From positions 1 through 63,468 of the forward strand of contig CALJIG010000095.1 of assembly GCA_937974175.1 (NCBI GenBank): 63,468 bases of DNA, given 5' to 3'. The position numbers and the translations under genes are program-made. Below, one piece after another: positions 9,096-16,626 of the stretch (positions within the stretch are counted from its first letter, which is position 1; each line of letters opens with the position of its first letter). The notes beneath the pieces are model-generated. The model searched no databases. It saw nothing but the letters and a program-made list of their open reading frames with translations, and was not told where the DNA came from. This stretch comes from an uncultured Ignavibacteria bacterium (GTDB lineage Bacteria > Bacteroidota > Ignavibacteria > Tepidaquicellales > Tepidaquicellaceae).

Positions 9096-9992
9096 TCAAT
9101 AAGTGATTTTTCTTCTATAACTACCATTCTTATTCATAATCCAGATTCTCCCGTCATCATGTGTTACATTTGTGTAAACTATCTTAGTACCGTCAGGAGA
9201 CCAGTATGGATATATAGCATTTACAGCAATTTGTTTTAACTCTGTGCCGTCTGTTTTAATTGTAAATACTTTTAAATCTTTCCACCACACTATATATTGT
9301 CCATCCGGTGAAACCCTTGGAACTCTGTCTGTTTCATTAACATTGTTAGTTAAAGTTGCAATCGAGTTTCCCGCTGTATCTATTATTGCTATTTCTCTGG
9401 CTCCACCATGATTTACGAAGTATCTTGATACGGCAAGTCGGATTCCGTCCGGAAACCAATCAGGCTGCCTTACTTCACCTTCATCAGGAGCGTACAGAAT
9501 TCTTTTTCTTTGAGTTCCGTCTATTTTGATTTTCCACACACAGAACATATTTTCAGCAGTTTCAATATTAGAATCAAATGCTATCCATTGACCATCTTTA
9601 CTAACTGACGGAAAAAAACAATTCCCTGTAAATGTTAGCTGAACTGTAGCAGTATCTCCGTTAATTCTTTTTTTAAATATATTCCCATTTTTCTCATAGA
9701 CTATCCATTCATCATCCTTTACCCACGTTGGAGATCCAACGGATACTTGTGTTAAAAGTCTTTTATTACCTGAATTAATATCTATAGCATTAACTTTAAA
9801 CCCGTTTGTATTATCACCGCCAACATATGCAATCCAATTACCGTCATTTGACCATGAAGGTTCTTCGTCATATACAGTTGGATCAGTCTCAATTGCCTCT
9901 TCCTGAGTTACAGTATCATCTTTGCAGGAATAATTACTTAAAACTAAAAGAAAAAAACATAAGTATAAAAACATCTGAAATATATTCTTCAT
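9096..9992 (-). CDS. TolB-like beta-propeller lipoprotein
   Basis: 298 residues from the ATG at 9992. The longer reading from 10019 adds nine residues before the signal and is less likely. The N-terminus is a lipoprotein signal with Cys in LSNYSC. The rest is five to six PD40/WD40-like strands of the TolB propeller type (EPSWSNDGNWIAYVGG, SVSKDGQWIAFDS, DWFPDGIRLAVS, RVSPDGQYIVWW, YWSPDGTKIVYT). Such single-propeller lipoproteins usually act in ligand or protein binding at the periplasmic face. TolB itself also has an N-terminal alpha/beta domain, absent here, so this is not TolB. Its upstream flank is the tRNA-His terminator. Confidence 0.85.
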   Translation of the reverse strand: MKNIFQMFLYLCFFLLVLSNYSCKDDTVTQEEAIETDPTVYDEEPSWSNDGNWIAYVGGDNTNGFKVNAIDINSGNKRLLTQVSVGSPTWVKDDEWIVYEKNGNIFKKRINGDTATVQLTFTGNCFFPSVSKDGQWIAFDSNIETAENMFCVWKIKIDGTQRKRILYAPDEGEVRQPDWFPDGIRLAVSRYFVNHGGAREIAIIDTAGNSIATLTNNVNETDRVPRVSPDGQYIVWWKDLKVFTIKTDGTELKQIAVNAIYPYWSPDGTKIVYTNVTHDDGRIWIMNKNGSYRRKITY

Positions 9993-10017
9993 TATAACAT
10001 TTTGGTTTTTTACAAAC

Positions 10018-10052
10018 AAAAAAACCTGACAGGATTGAAAACCTGTCAGGTT
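10018..10052 (-). terminator. Terminator of tRNA-His made from the CCTGACAGG module
   Basis: AACCTGACAGG (10023-10033) and CCTGTCAGGTT (10042-10052) form a perfect 11-bp stem. On the minus strand it is followed by seven T, ten bases downstream of the tRNA. Confidence 0.9.
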
Positions 10053-10062
10053 AATGATGAAG

Positions 10063-10136
10063 GGCGAATAACGGGGCTCGAACCCGTGACATTCAGAGCC
10101 ACAATCTGACGCTCTACCTACTGAGCTATATCCGCC
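10063..10136 (-). tRNA. tRNA-His (GTG)
   Basis: Folds to a complete cloverleaf on the minus strand. Acceptor stem GCGGATA/TATTCGC, D-stem GCTC/GAGC, anticodon stem TCAGA/TCTGA with loop TTGTGGC (anticodon GTG), T-stem ACGGG/CCCGT with loop TTCGAAC. An encoded G at position -1 faces C73, the identity signature of histidine tRNAs, which supports the call independently of the anticodon. CCA is not encoded. Confidence 0.97.
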
Positions 10137-10260
10137 ATGTTATATAATTTACTCAATTCTCGCGTCTTATTCAATTCAGTTTTTTAACTAAATTTCACTC
10201 TATTACTACTAATAGGGAAGATTCCATTTTTTTGCATTGCTGTAAATTGTAAATTGGGAA

Positions 10261-10309
10261 AGAATTGAGAATTCAGAATTCAGAATTCAGAATTCAGAAT
10301 TCAGAATTT
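10261..10309. repeat. Heptamer tandem repeat AGAATTC
   Basis: Seven units: AGAATTG, five AGAATTC, AGAATTT. It lies about 125 bases upstream of the tRNA-His 5' end. Confidence 0.9.
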
Positions 10310-10370
10310 GAATTGTTATTTTGCAGAAATCCGTCAATCCCGCTAAAGACGGGACTGAACTTCGTTCAGA

Positions 10371-10861
10371 AATCCGTCACTGACGGAAAATTAAAAATGT
10401 CTGTATTGTAAAAACAATACCGGGAAAAGTTTAATCTTGCGAACACCCCTCCCGACCTGCGGTCGGACTCCCCTCAAGGGGAGAATTAATTCCTCCCTTC
10501 GTTAGTCCAGCTTTAGCGGGAGAGGGAGGTGGCTCGACGAAGTCGAGACGGTGGGTGTTGTAATGGGTTATAGTAAATCAAAATCCGTCAAAAATCCGTC
10601 ACTGACGGAAAAATCAAAATGTCTGTATTGAAAAAACAATAACGGGAAAAGTTTAATCCTGCGAACACCCCTCCCGACCTGCGGTCGGACTCCCCTCAAG
10701 GGGAGAATTAATTCCTCCCTTCGTTAGTCCAGCTTTAGCGGGAGAGGGAGGTGGCTCGACGAAGTCGAGACGGTGGGTGTTGTAATGGGTTATAATAAAT
10801 CAAAATCCGTCAGAAATCCGTCATTGACGGAAAAAAAATCAGTATTGTAAAAACGATATTG
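10371..10861. repeat. 222-bp tandem duplication of palindrome modules, two full copies plus a partial third
   Basis: Units start at 10371 and 10593 and a partial unit at 10815. The spacing is exactly 222 bases measured at two anchor sites. Each unit holds CCGTCACTGACGG, CCGACCTGCGGTCGG, CTCCCCTCAAGGGGAG, CCAGCTTTAGCGGGAGAGGG and CTCGACGAAGTCGAG hairpins. The copies differ at a handful of positions, so the duplication is fairly recent. Confidence 0.9.
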
Positions 10862-10914
10862 CAGTTCCAACGCGGAAGCATTGGACGAGAGAAAATCCTT
10901 TATTTACTTAATTT

Positions 10915-11035
10915 AATTGCCACGGCTTTTAAGCCGTGGTTTGAAAGTTCTTAATGGTTCGCCCTTAAGGGCAAATTTGCCTAAAGGCATTCTTTTATAA
11001 TTTGCTTATCCACGAGCTAAAGCTCGTGGCAATTA
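10915..11035. repeat. 121-bp MITE-like element with 10-bp terminal inverted repeats
   Basis: Ends are AATTGCCACG and CGTGGCAATT, perfect inverted repeats. Inside are CCACGGC/GCCGTGG, GCCCTTAAGGGC, TGCCTAAAGGCA and CCACGAGC/GCTCGTGG palindromes. No coding capacity. The shape is that of a miniature inverted-repeat element; no target-site duplication is obvious. Confidence 0.75.
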
Positions 11036-11045
11036 TTGAAATCAC

Positions 11046-11353
11046 AAAATGTGACAATAATGCTACACTGTTGCATAGTTCCCCCCTTTAATAAGTAGGG
11101 GCAGGGGCTGAAAGTCCGCCTTGGTGGAGTGGTTAACAAAATGTTACAATAATGCAACTATCTGCGACATCATAAAAATCATATTAATCCTTGTCCAGCT
11201 TTAGCGGGATGTGATTCAAAATGTGACAATAATGTTACAATTCATCCTTGAAGGAACTTAAAAAGAATAAATCGCTTTAAATAAAAAACGGGAATTAAAT
11301 AGCAAAAATAAACATTCAATATAAAGTCGGGCAAAATGTGACAATAATGTTAC
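11046..11353 (+). repeat. Four AAAATGTGACAATAATGTTAC boxes
   Basis: Copies at 11046-11066, 11138-11158, 11218-11238 and 11333-11353 differ at one to three positions. Further copies are at 35564, 35619 and 35866, and on the opposite strand at 42416 and 42594. Confidence 0.85.
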
Positions 11354-11483
11354 AATTTATTTAGCACTGAATTCATACGAATAGCCTTAATTACGTCAAT
11401 TAAATTATGTATCTTACAAACCTAATCTGATGTATAATATCATTTTGAATTATCATACTTATTTTATTACCAATTACTAATTA

Positions 11484-11741
11484 ATGAAACACAATTTAAA
11501 AAAACCTATTAACGAAAATCTCGTTACGGGAAACACGTATAGAGTCGAGTACAAAGGTACTGAGCTTTACGATGCCAGTGTAATGAACTACGACGGCGGA
11601 TGCTGGGCAACTGTGAAAGTTGAAAATGTTCTTCCCTCACCAAATGAAAAAATTTACAGAAACGGTCAGACGTTCGATTTAAAAGTTGCTCAATACAGAT
11701 TTTTTGAAATTGAGAAAATTGAGGAGAGTGTAAATAGTTAA
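11484..11741 (+). CDS. Conserved-looking small cytosolic protein, unknown
   Basis: 85 residues, no signal peptide or membrane segment. Predicted mainly beta: a GNTYRVEYKGTELYDASVMN strand pair, WATVKVENVL, then YRNGQTFDLKVAQYRFFEI, giving an overall SH3-like or OB-like small barrel pattern. That fold reading is a guess from strand spacing. Its TAA overlaps the ATG of the following hydrolase by one base (TAATG), so the two are translationally coupled and likely functionally linked. Not recognised as a named family. Confidence 0.65.
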   Translation: MKHNLKKPINENLVTGNTYRVEYKGTELYDASVMNYDGGCWATVKVENVLPSPNEKIYRNGQTFDLKVAQYRFFEIEKIEESVNS

Positions 11742-12580
11742 TGCTTATCTCCCAAAAAGAAATTGAACTTCAGCCGGACCAGTTAAACTTAATTAAAAAA
11801 GGCTGGGGCGAAGAAGTAATAGATGGTACAAAAGTTTACAGAATAAAATACGAATCTGACGGTGAAGAAGTAATGGGCTACCTTGCTCATCCTATAGACA
11901 CTACTAAAAAATATCCGCTAATAATATGGAACAGAGGCGGCAATTTAAAGAACGGATTGATAGATGAATTTCTTGCAAGAGGAATGTACGGTGAAATTGC
12001 TTCATGGGGCTATGTAGTCCTTGCAAGCGAGTACAGAATAGGTGAAGAGTTCGGCGGTAAAGATATTAATGATGTGATGAATTTAATTCCCATTGCTGAA
12101 ACTCTTGAGTACTGCGATACGGATAATATAGGAATGGAAGGATGGAGCAGGGGAGGAATGATGACTTATAAAGCGCTTACTCTTACTGACAGAATAAAAT
12201 GCGCAGTGGTAATATCGGGGCTTGCAGATTTAATCCGCACTGAAAAATTGCAGAATAATCTTTCTGAAGCTTTTAAGGTTCAGTTCGGAACAGATAATCC
12301 GCATTTATTTGAAGAGAGAAAAATAGAGCGCTCGCCTGTACACTTTGCAGATAAAATAAAAAAGAATGTTTCGGTTTTATTGATACACGGCAAAGCAGAT
12401 ACTCACGTAGCAGCGCAGGACTCGGTTGATATGTTTAATCTATTGAAAGAGAATAATGTTTATACTGAGTTGAGACTGATACAAGGCGGAGACCACTATC
12501 TTACTAAACAGAAAAAAGAAACAGCGGTAATGAGAAGACGCTGGTTTGATAAATATTTAAAAAACACCACACAGGTATAA
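11741..12580 (+). CDS. Alpha/beta hydrolase, prolyl oligopeptidase (S9) type
   Basis: 279 residues with no signal peptide, so cytosolic. The nucleophile elbow GWSRGG is near residue 135, and the C-terminal VLLIHGKADTHVAAQDS and GGDHYLT supply the Asp and His of the triad. That order and spacing is typical of the S9 peptidase/dienelactone hydrolase catalytic domain without the N-terminal beta-propeller. It hydrolyses an ester or a small peptide; the substrate cannot be read from sequence. Coupled to the small upstream gene and followed 17 bases later by the bacilliredoxin gene. Confidence 0.85.
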   Translation: MLISQKEIELQPDQLNLIKKGWGEEVIDGTKVYRIKYESDGEEVMGYLAHPIDTTKKYPLIIWNRGGNLKNGLIDEFLARGMYGEIASWGYVVLASEYRIGEEFGGKDINDVMNLIPIAETLEYCDTDNIGMEGWSRGGMMTYKALTLTDRIKCAVVISGLADLIRTEKLQNNLSEAFKVQFGTDNPHLFEERKIERSPVHFADKIKKNVSVLLIHGKADTHVAAQDSVDMFNLLKENNVYTELRLIQGGDHYLTKQKKETAVMRRRWFDKYLKNTTQV

Positions 12581-12597
12581 AGAAAGGAATTCTAACT

Positions 12598-13035
12598 ATG
12601 TATGATCCAATAATGGTTCAACCTATGAGAGATGAAGCTAAGGAAATCGGATTTACTGAGCTTTATACTCCTGACGAAGTAAAAAACGAACTTGGCAAAG
12701 AAGGCACAACGTTCGTATTTGTAAATTCTGTTTGCGGATGCGCAGCAGGAAAAGCAAGACCGGGACTTGCAGCAGCTATCGACTGGGCAAAACAAAATAA
12801 TTACATGCCTGATAGGCTTGTAACAGTTTTTGCAGGAATGGAAAAAGATGCAGTGAACGAAGCACGTTCATTCTTCGGAGACTATCCGCCGTCATCGCCG
12901 CAAATGGCAATGCTGAAGGACGGAAAAGTTGTTCACATGATTGAAAGACTTGATATCGAAAATAACGATGCAAATACAGTAGCGAATAAAGTAGCTTATA
13001 TATTGAAATCGGTTAAAGAAACTCAGGAAGCTTAA
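12598..13035 (+). CDS. BrxA/BrxB family bacilliredoxin
   Basis: 145 residues, the normal length of the YphP/YqiW (DUF1094) family. These thioredoxin-fold proteins remove bacillithiol from S-bacillithiolated proteins in Firmicutes and are also found across Bacteroidota-like genomes. The signature CGC active site lies in SVCGCAAGKARPG near residue 45, and PSSPQMAMLKDGKVVHMIER near residue 100 contains the conserved cis-Pro strand and the following dimer region. A Shine-Dalgarno-like AAAGGA precedes the ATG. It implies bacillithiol-type low-molecular-weight thiol chemistry, but no Bsh genes are in the window. Confidence 0.93.
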   Translation: MYDPIMVQPMRDEAKEIGFTELYTPDEVKNELGKEGTTFVFVNSVCGCAAGKARPGLAAAIDWAKQNNYMPDRLVTVFAGMEKDAVNEARSFFGDYPPSSPQMAMLKDGKVVHMIERLDIENNDANTVANKVAYILKSVKETQEA

Positions 13036-13058
13036 TAGGAATAGGAATTTAAGAAGTG

Positions 13059-13095
13059 AAAATCAGGGATTTATTGATTTAAATCCCTGATTTAT
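13059..13095. terminator. Bidirectional terminator between bacilliredoxin and hybrid kinase
   Basis: AAATCAGGGATTT and AAATCCCTGATTT form a perfect 13-bp stem with an 8-base loop, A-rich on one side and T-rich on the other. It serves the two convergent genes. Confidence 0.85.
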
Positions 13096-13101
13096 TAATA
13101 T

Positions 13102-15438
13102 TTATTTTAGGTACTTTGTAATCTTTTCATACAGCTCTTCCTGTTTGAACGGCTTCATAAGGAAGTCATTCATACCGATATCTAACACCTTACCTTTAGT
13201 TTCTCCAAAAGCATCAGCAGTTAAAGCAATGATAGGCACGTTATGGTCAAGCACCGGTGATGAGGTATCGCGGATGTATTCAGTAGCTTCGTATCCGTTC
13301 ATCTCAGGCATTTGTAAGTCCATTAGAACAACATCATAGTGTTTTTCGCTTAGCAGCTGAACTGCTTCAAGCCCTGTATTGGCAATCTGAAGTTCGACAT
13401 TCCACTTCTTGAATATCTGCTTGGCAACAAGCTGGTTCATTCTGTTATCTTCAGCAATAAGGATTTTGATTCCGGATAAGTCACGTGCTTCTTTAGATGA
13501 TTCCGTTGGTACATCCTTACGTTCTTTCTTATCAATTTTCAGAGTAAGCTCGAAGTAAAACTTAGAGCCTTTATTAACTGTGCTCTCAACTCTTATTTCA
13601 CCATTGAGCATTTCAATAAGCTTTTTGGAAATTGTTAAGCCTAGCCCTGTACCTCCGAATAATCTTTGTGTATCAGTGTAAGCCTGCATGAAGCTTTCGA
13701 AGATAAGGTGAAGCTTGTCATCCGGTATACCAATTCCTGTATCAGTTACAGCAAAGAGAAGTTTAACTTCATCATTACTCTTGGTTACAATTTCTGCTTT
13801 TACTTCGACCTTGCCTTTATGTGTAAACTTGATAGCATTACCTGCGAGGTTTATAAGGATTTGGTTAATTCTTACAGGGTCACCGATTAAAAACTGCGGG
13901 CAGTTTTCATCGACAACTGAAGTGAATTCAATATTCTTCTCCCTTGCTTTAAGCCCGATTGATTTATCAAGCTCTCTGAAAATCTGTTTAATATCAAAGC
14001 TGATATTTTCAACTTTAACTTTGCCGGCATCAAGCTTGGAGTAATCCAGTATTTCATTGATGATTACAAGTAAGTTATCTGCTGAAAATTTTACTGACTG
14101 AAGATTCTCTAAGAATTTCTCGTCCTTAGTTTCCTGAAGCATAAGTTCTGTCAGACCAATGATTGCATTCATAGGGGTTCGGATTTCATGGCTCATGTTA
14201 GAAAGAAAATCTGCTCTTTGTCTTGCTGCAGTTTCAGCTTCAAGTTTGGAGCGTTTTAAGCTCTCTTCAATCTTTTTCTTCTCAGTTATATCACGCTGTA
14301 TAAATACCCAGTGTGTTATTCTGCCTGTATCATCGGGAATAGGGGAGATGTTAAGATTTACCCAGTACTCACTATGATTTTTAGTATAGCAGATTATTTC
14401 AACTTCAGCTTTTTGCTTGAGATAGATAGAATCGTATAGCTTATTGAGTTCAATCTTATCGGTTCGTTCTCCGAAGAGAACTGCATACTTTTGACCAAGG
14501 ATTTCGAATGATTCGTAACCGGTCAGCTTTGTAAATGCATCGTTGATGAAGATTGTCTGAAGTTCCTGTGTTTCATTGTTAGTTACTTTCATCAAAGAGA
14601 TTGCTTCGTTGGAATTCAGTATAACCGATTCAATAAGTCTCTTATGCTCTTCATCCTGTTTCTTTAAAGTGATGTCAGTGAACGTTGCAATCATAAACTT
14701 ATTGCCATGCTCATCGGAAAATATCTTTTCCGTAACGAATAAATTTATCGGTTCATTTTCATCATTCATTATGGAATGCTCATAGGTATTCTCGTTACCT
14801 TTAGCCATAAAATCCTTAAACTTATTGATTGCAGATTCTCTTTGTTCTTCAAGAATATAATCCGTAAAAGGATTTCCAATTATATCGTCTTTTCTATAAC
14901 CAAATAAGTGACAGTATGCATTATTAACCCTGAGTATAACTCCGTTTTCATCAACCAGCGACATCCCTACGTTCGTTGAGTTATAAACTAATTCAAGAAG
15001 ACGTTCATTTTCTTTCAGAGATATAGTTGCCTGATTTTTTTCTTCTTCAATTGATTGAAGCTTCAATCCTGTATGTAGAACCTGCATTAATCTTTCAGAA
15101 GTAATATATGACTTAGGAAAATAATCGAATGCTCCGTTCTTCATCATATCAACCGCTATCTTTTCATCTCCCTGTGATGTAATTACTACAACAGGTGTAT
15201 GCATAAACTCAAGCTTTATCTGCTGTAGTATGGAAAGACCATCTGAACCGGGCAGCTGGTAATCGAGAAAAATGAAATCGAAATTCTGAGATTTTAACAT
15301 CGGTAAAACTTTATCACCTTCAGTGCAAACTTCTATCTTAAAATCAAGATAGGTTTTCTTCATTGCGCGGCGAAACGCTGTCGCATCGGCATTATCATCT
15401 TCTATTAATAATATATTTAAGGGTTTAAACTGGTTCAT
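13102..15438 (-). CDS. Hybrid sensor histidine kinase (REC-PAS-PAS-HisKA-HATPase-REC)
   Basis: 778 residues, no membrane segments, so a cytosolic sensor. An N-terminal receiver domain (residues about 8-125, phospho-Asp in FIFLDYQLPGSDG) comes first. Two PAS domains follow (about 145-260 and 265-390; GYRKDDIIGNPF, GYESFEILGQKY), then HisKA with the phospho-His in NMSHEIRTPMNAIIG near residue 415. The HATPase domain has LINLAGNAIKFTHKG, DTGIGIPDD and GGTGLGLTISK, and a second receiver closes the protein (VVLMDLQMPEMNGYEA). A receiver at both ends suggests it takes phosphate from an upstream kinase and passes it on. It starts 14 bases after the single-domain regulator and ends the signalling operon. 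Confidence 0.93.
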   Translation of the reverse strand: MNQFKPLNILLIEDDNADATAFRRAMKKTYLDFKIEVCTEGDKVLPMLKSQNFDFIFLDYQLPGSDGLSILQQIKLEFMHTPVVVITSQGDEKIAVDMMKNGAFDYFPKSYITSERLMQVLHTGLKLQSIEEEKNQATISLKENERLLELVYNSTNVGMSLVDENGVILRVNNAYCHLFGYRKDDIIGNPFTDYILEEQRESAINKFKDFMAKGNENTYEHSIMNDENEPINLFVTEKIFSDEHGNKFMIATFTDITLKKQDEEHKRLIESVILNSNEAISLMKVTNNETQELQTIFINDAFTKLTGYESFEILGQKYAVLFGERTDKIELNKLYDSIYLKQKAEVEIICYTKNHSEYWVNLNISPIPDDTGRITHWVFIQRDITEKKKIEESLKRSKLEAETAARQRADFLSNMSHEIRTPMNAIIGLTELMLQETKDEKFLENLQSVKFSADNLLVIINEILDYSKLDAGKVKVENISFDIKQIFRELDKSIGLKAREKNIEFTSVVDENCPQFLIGDPVRINQILINLAGNAIKFTHKGKVEVKAEIVTKSNDEVKLLFAVTDTGIGIPDDKLHLIFESFMQAYTDTQRLFGGTGLGLTISKKLIEMLNGEIRVESTVNKGSKFYFELTLKIDKKERKDVPTESSKEARDLSGIKILIAEDNRMNQLVAKQIFKKWNVELQIANTGLEAVQLLSEKHYDVVLMDLQMPEMNGYEATEYIRDTSSPVLDHNVPIIALTADAFGETKGKVLDIGMNDFLMKPFKQEELYEKITKYLK

Positions 15439-15452
15439 AGGATTTTATAAAT

Positions 15453-15881
15453 TTATGTCGGATACTCACATAGCATCCAATAATTCTTTAGAGTCGATAC
15501 TGCTGCAACAAAGCTTTCCATTGAGAGAGGTTTTAAAATATAGCCTGCTACATTAAGACTGTATGCTTCTACTTTATCGTTATCTTCGTTAGAAGTTGTC
15601 ATTACAAAAACACTGATGTTTTTTAAATCGTCATCTTTTCTCATTTCCTTTAGAAATTCTATCCCGCCCATTTTAGGCATATTTAAATCCAGAAGAATAA
15701 TTCTTGGCTTCGGGATTTTTTCTACACCGTGCTCTCCTTTAAGCATATTCAATGCTTCAATGCCGTTCCCGGCAACATACAATGGATTAGTAATATTATT
15801 TTTCTTGAATGCTCTTTTCACATTCATGATATCAACTTCATCATCTTCTACTAAGAAGATATTAATAATTGATTCAGGCAT
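15453..15881 (-). CDS. Single-domain response regulator (Rcp1 type)
   Basis: 142 residues, receiver domain only, no output domain. Acidic pocket in FLVEDDEVD, phospho-Asp in IILLDLNMPKMGG, conserved Thr in VFVMTTSNED and Lys in AGYILKPLS. The long loop before the phospho-acceptor (GEHGVEKIPKPR) is the mark of the Rcp1 class, which partners phytochrome-like histidine kinases. Lies between the DHFR-like gene (26 bases) and the hybrid kinase (14 bases), both on the same strand. It probably relays phosphate between the 561-residue kinase and the receiver domains of the hybrid kinase; that is inferred from order alone. Confidence 0.93.
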   Translation of the reverse strand: MPESIINIFLVEDDEVDIMNVKRAFKKNNITNPLYVAGNGIEALNMLKGEHGVEKIPKPRIILLDLNMPKMGGIEFLKEMRKDDDLKNISVFVMTTSNEDNDKVEAYSLNVAGYILKPLSMESFVAAVSTLKNYWMLCEYPT

Positions 15882-15907
15882 TTTATTTTATTTAGTTAAT
15901 TTAAATT

Positions 15908-16441
15908 TTAGTTCATTCTTTGGTACCAAAGCTGTACTAATCCGCTTTGATAAGTTTTGCTTTCAATAAATTTAAATTTCTCTTCCGGCCTTCCATTTTT
16001 AAACAATGAAATCCCTGAACCCAACATAACCGGTATAATTGAAATCACATATTTATTGATTAACTTATTTTTCATCAATTCAAAAACCGTCTCTGCTCCT
16101 CCATCTATAAAAATATCTTTGCCTTCTTCTGATTTTAAACTTGTGATTAAATCTCTTAAATCTCCATTGAGATAGTCAACATTTTCATCGCTGCCTGTCC
16201 TTGATTTAGAAATTACATAACACTTTCTTCCTTTATGTGGAAACTCAATCCCAAAGCTTAATACTTTATCGTATGTCTTTCTTCCCATTATCACTGTATC
16301 TACAGTGGATACAAAATCCTTGTAACCGTAGTCTTCATCGGGAATTTCAACTTCCAATAACCATCCTATATCACCGTCTTCTTTTGCAATGTACCCGTCC
16401 AGACTCATTGCTATATATAAAATTACTTCTCTTTGTTTCAT
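15908..16441 (-). CDS. Dihydrofolate reductase-like / RibD C-terminal family protein
   Basis: 177 residues, normal length for the YwjB/YyaP group of the RibD_C superfamily. N-terminal strand VILYIAMSLDGYIAKEDGDI, nucleotide-binding VIMGRKTYDKV near residue 50, DIFIDGGAETVFELM near residue 110, then IIPVMLGSGISLF. These proteins bind NADPH; few have a proven substrate, and true DHFR activity is doubtful because the folate-site residues differ. Its place inside a kinase-regulator operon, five bases after the small membrane ORF, is odd for a metabolic enzyme and may reflect simple co-transcription. Confidence 0.88.
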   Translation of the reverse strand: MKQREVILYIAMSLDGYIAKEDGDIGWLLEVEIPDEDYGYKDFVSTVDTVIMGRKTYDKVLSFGIEFPHKGRKCYVISKSRTGSDENVDYLNGDLRDLITSLKSEEGKDIFIDGGAETVFELMKNKLINKYVISIIPVMLGSGISLFKNGRPEEKFKFIESKTYQSGLVQLWYQRMN

Positions 16442-16446
16442 TAAAA

Positions 16447-16626
16447 TTAATTGTTACTTGTTCTGTTTCTATCAACCCAATATGCCCAGATGATAAATAA
16501 CCACTGAAGCTGACCTGCCCATGCAATTGCATTTACGCTTGGCGGCGGACCAAAAACATTTGACAGGTGTATCAGTAAAAAGAATAATACTAATCCTGCA
16601 AATCCTATTGAGCCTTTTTTATTTAT
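16447..16626 (-). CDS. Small two-helix membrane protein, no ATG start
   Basis: An open frame of about 59 residues filling the gap between the kinase and the DHFR-like gene. It reads KKGSIGFAGLVLFFLLIHLS, then NVFGPPPSVNAIAWAGQLQW and LFIIWAYWVDRNRTSNN. Two hydrophobic helices flank a GPPP turn and a positively charged tail follows WAYWVDRNR, a composition expected of a real small inner-membrane protein. There is no ATG in frame; the frame is open into the kinase 3' end, so a non-canonical start (ATA at 16626, ATT or CTG further up) or translational coupling to the kinase stop must be assumed. I recall similar short proteins in Bacteroidota, but have not checked. Confidence 0.55.
   Translation of the reverse strand: MNKKGSIGFAGLVLFFLLIHLSNVFGPPPSVNAIAWAGQLQWLFIIWAYWVDRNRTSNN

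Larger units (their letters stand above)
10137..11483. other. Gene-free tract of duplicated palindromic modules
   Basis: 1.35 kb with no credible coding region. In order it holds the tRNA-His promoter side, a heptamer array, a CCCGCTAAAGACGGGA hairpin (10339), a 222-bp unit in tandem, a 121-bp inverted-repeat element, a C-rich/G-rich module near 11080, a TCCGCCTTGGTGGA palindrome at 11115, and four AAAATGTGACAATAATG boxes. The last 130 bases before 11484 are AT-rich and probably hold the promoter of the next operon. Confidence 0.8.

Noticed and set aside
8903..9127. 74-codon minus-strand ORF
   Set aside because: Its translation runs through the C-rich/G-rich module and the 65-bp palindrome copy C, and it overlaps the lipoprotein gene end. 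It is repeat text, not a gene.
10137..11483. Genomic island or prophage integrated at tRNA-His
   Set aside because: No integrase, phage or plasmid gene and no duplicated tRNA 3' end was seen; the tract is only repeats.
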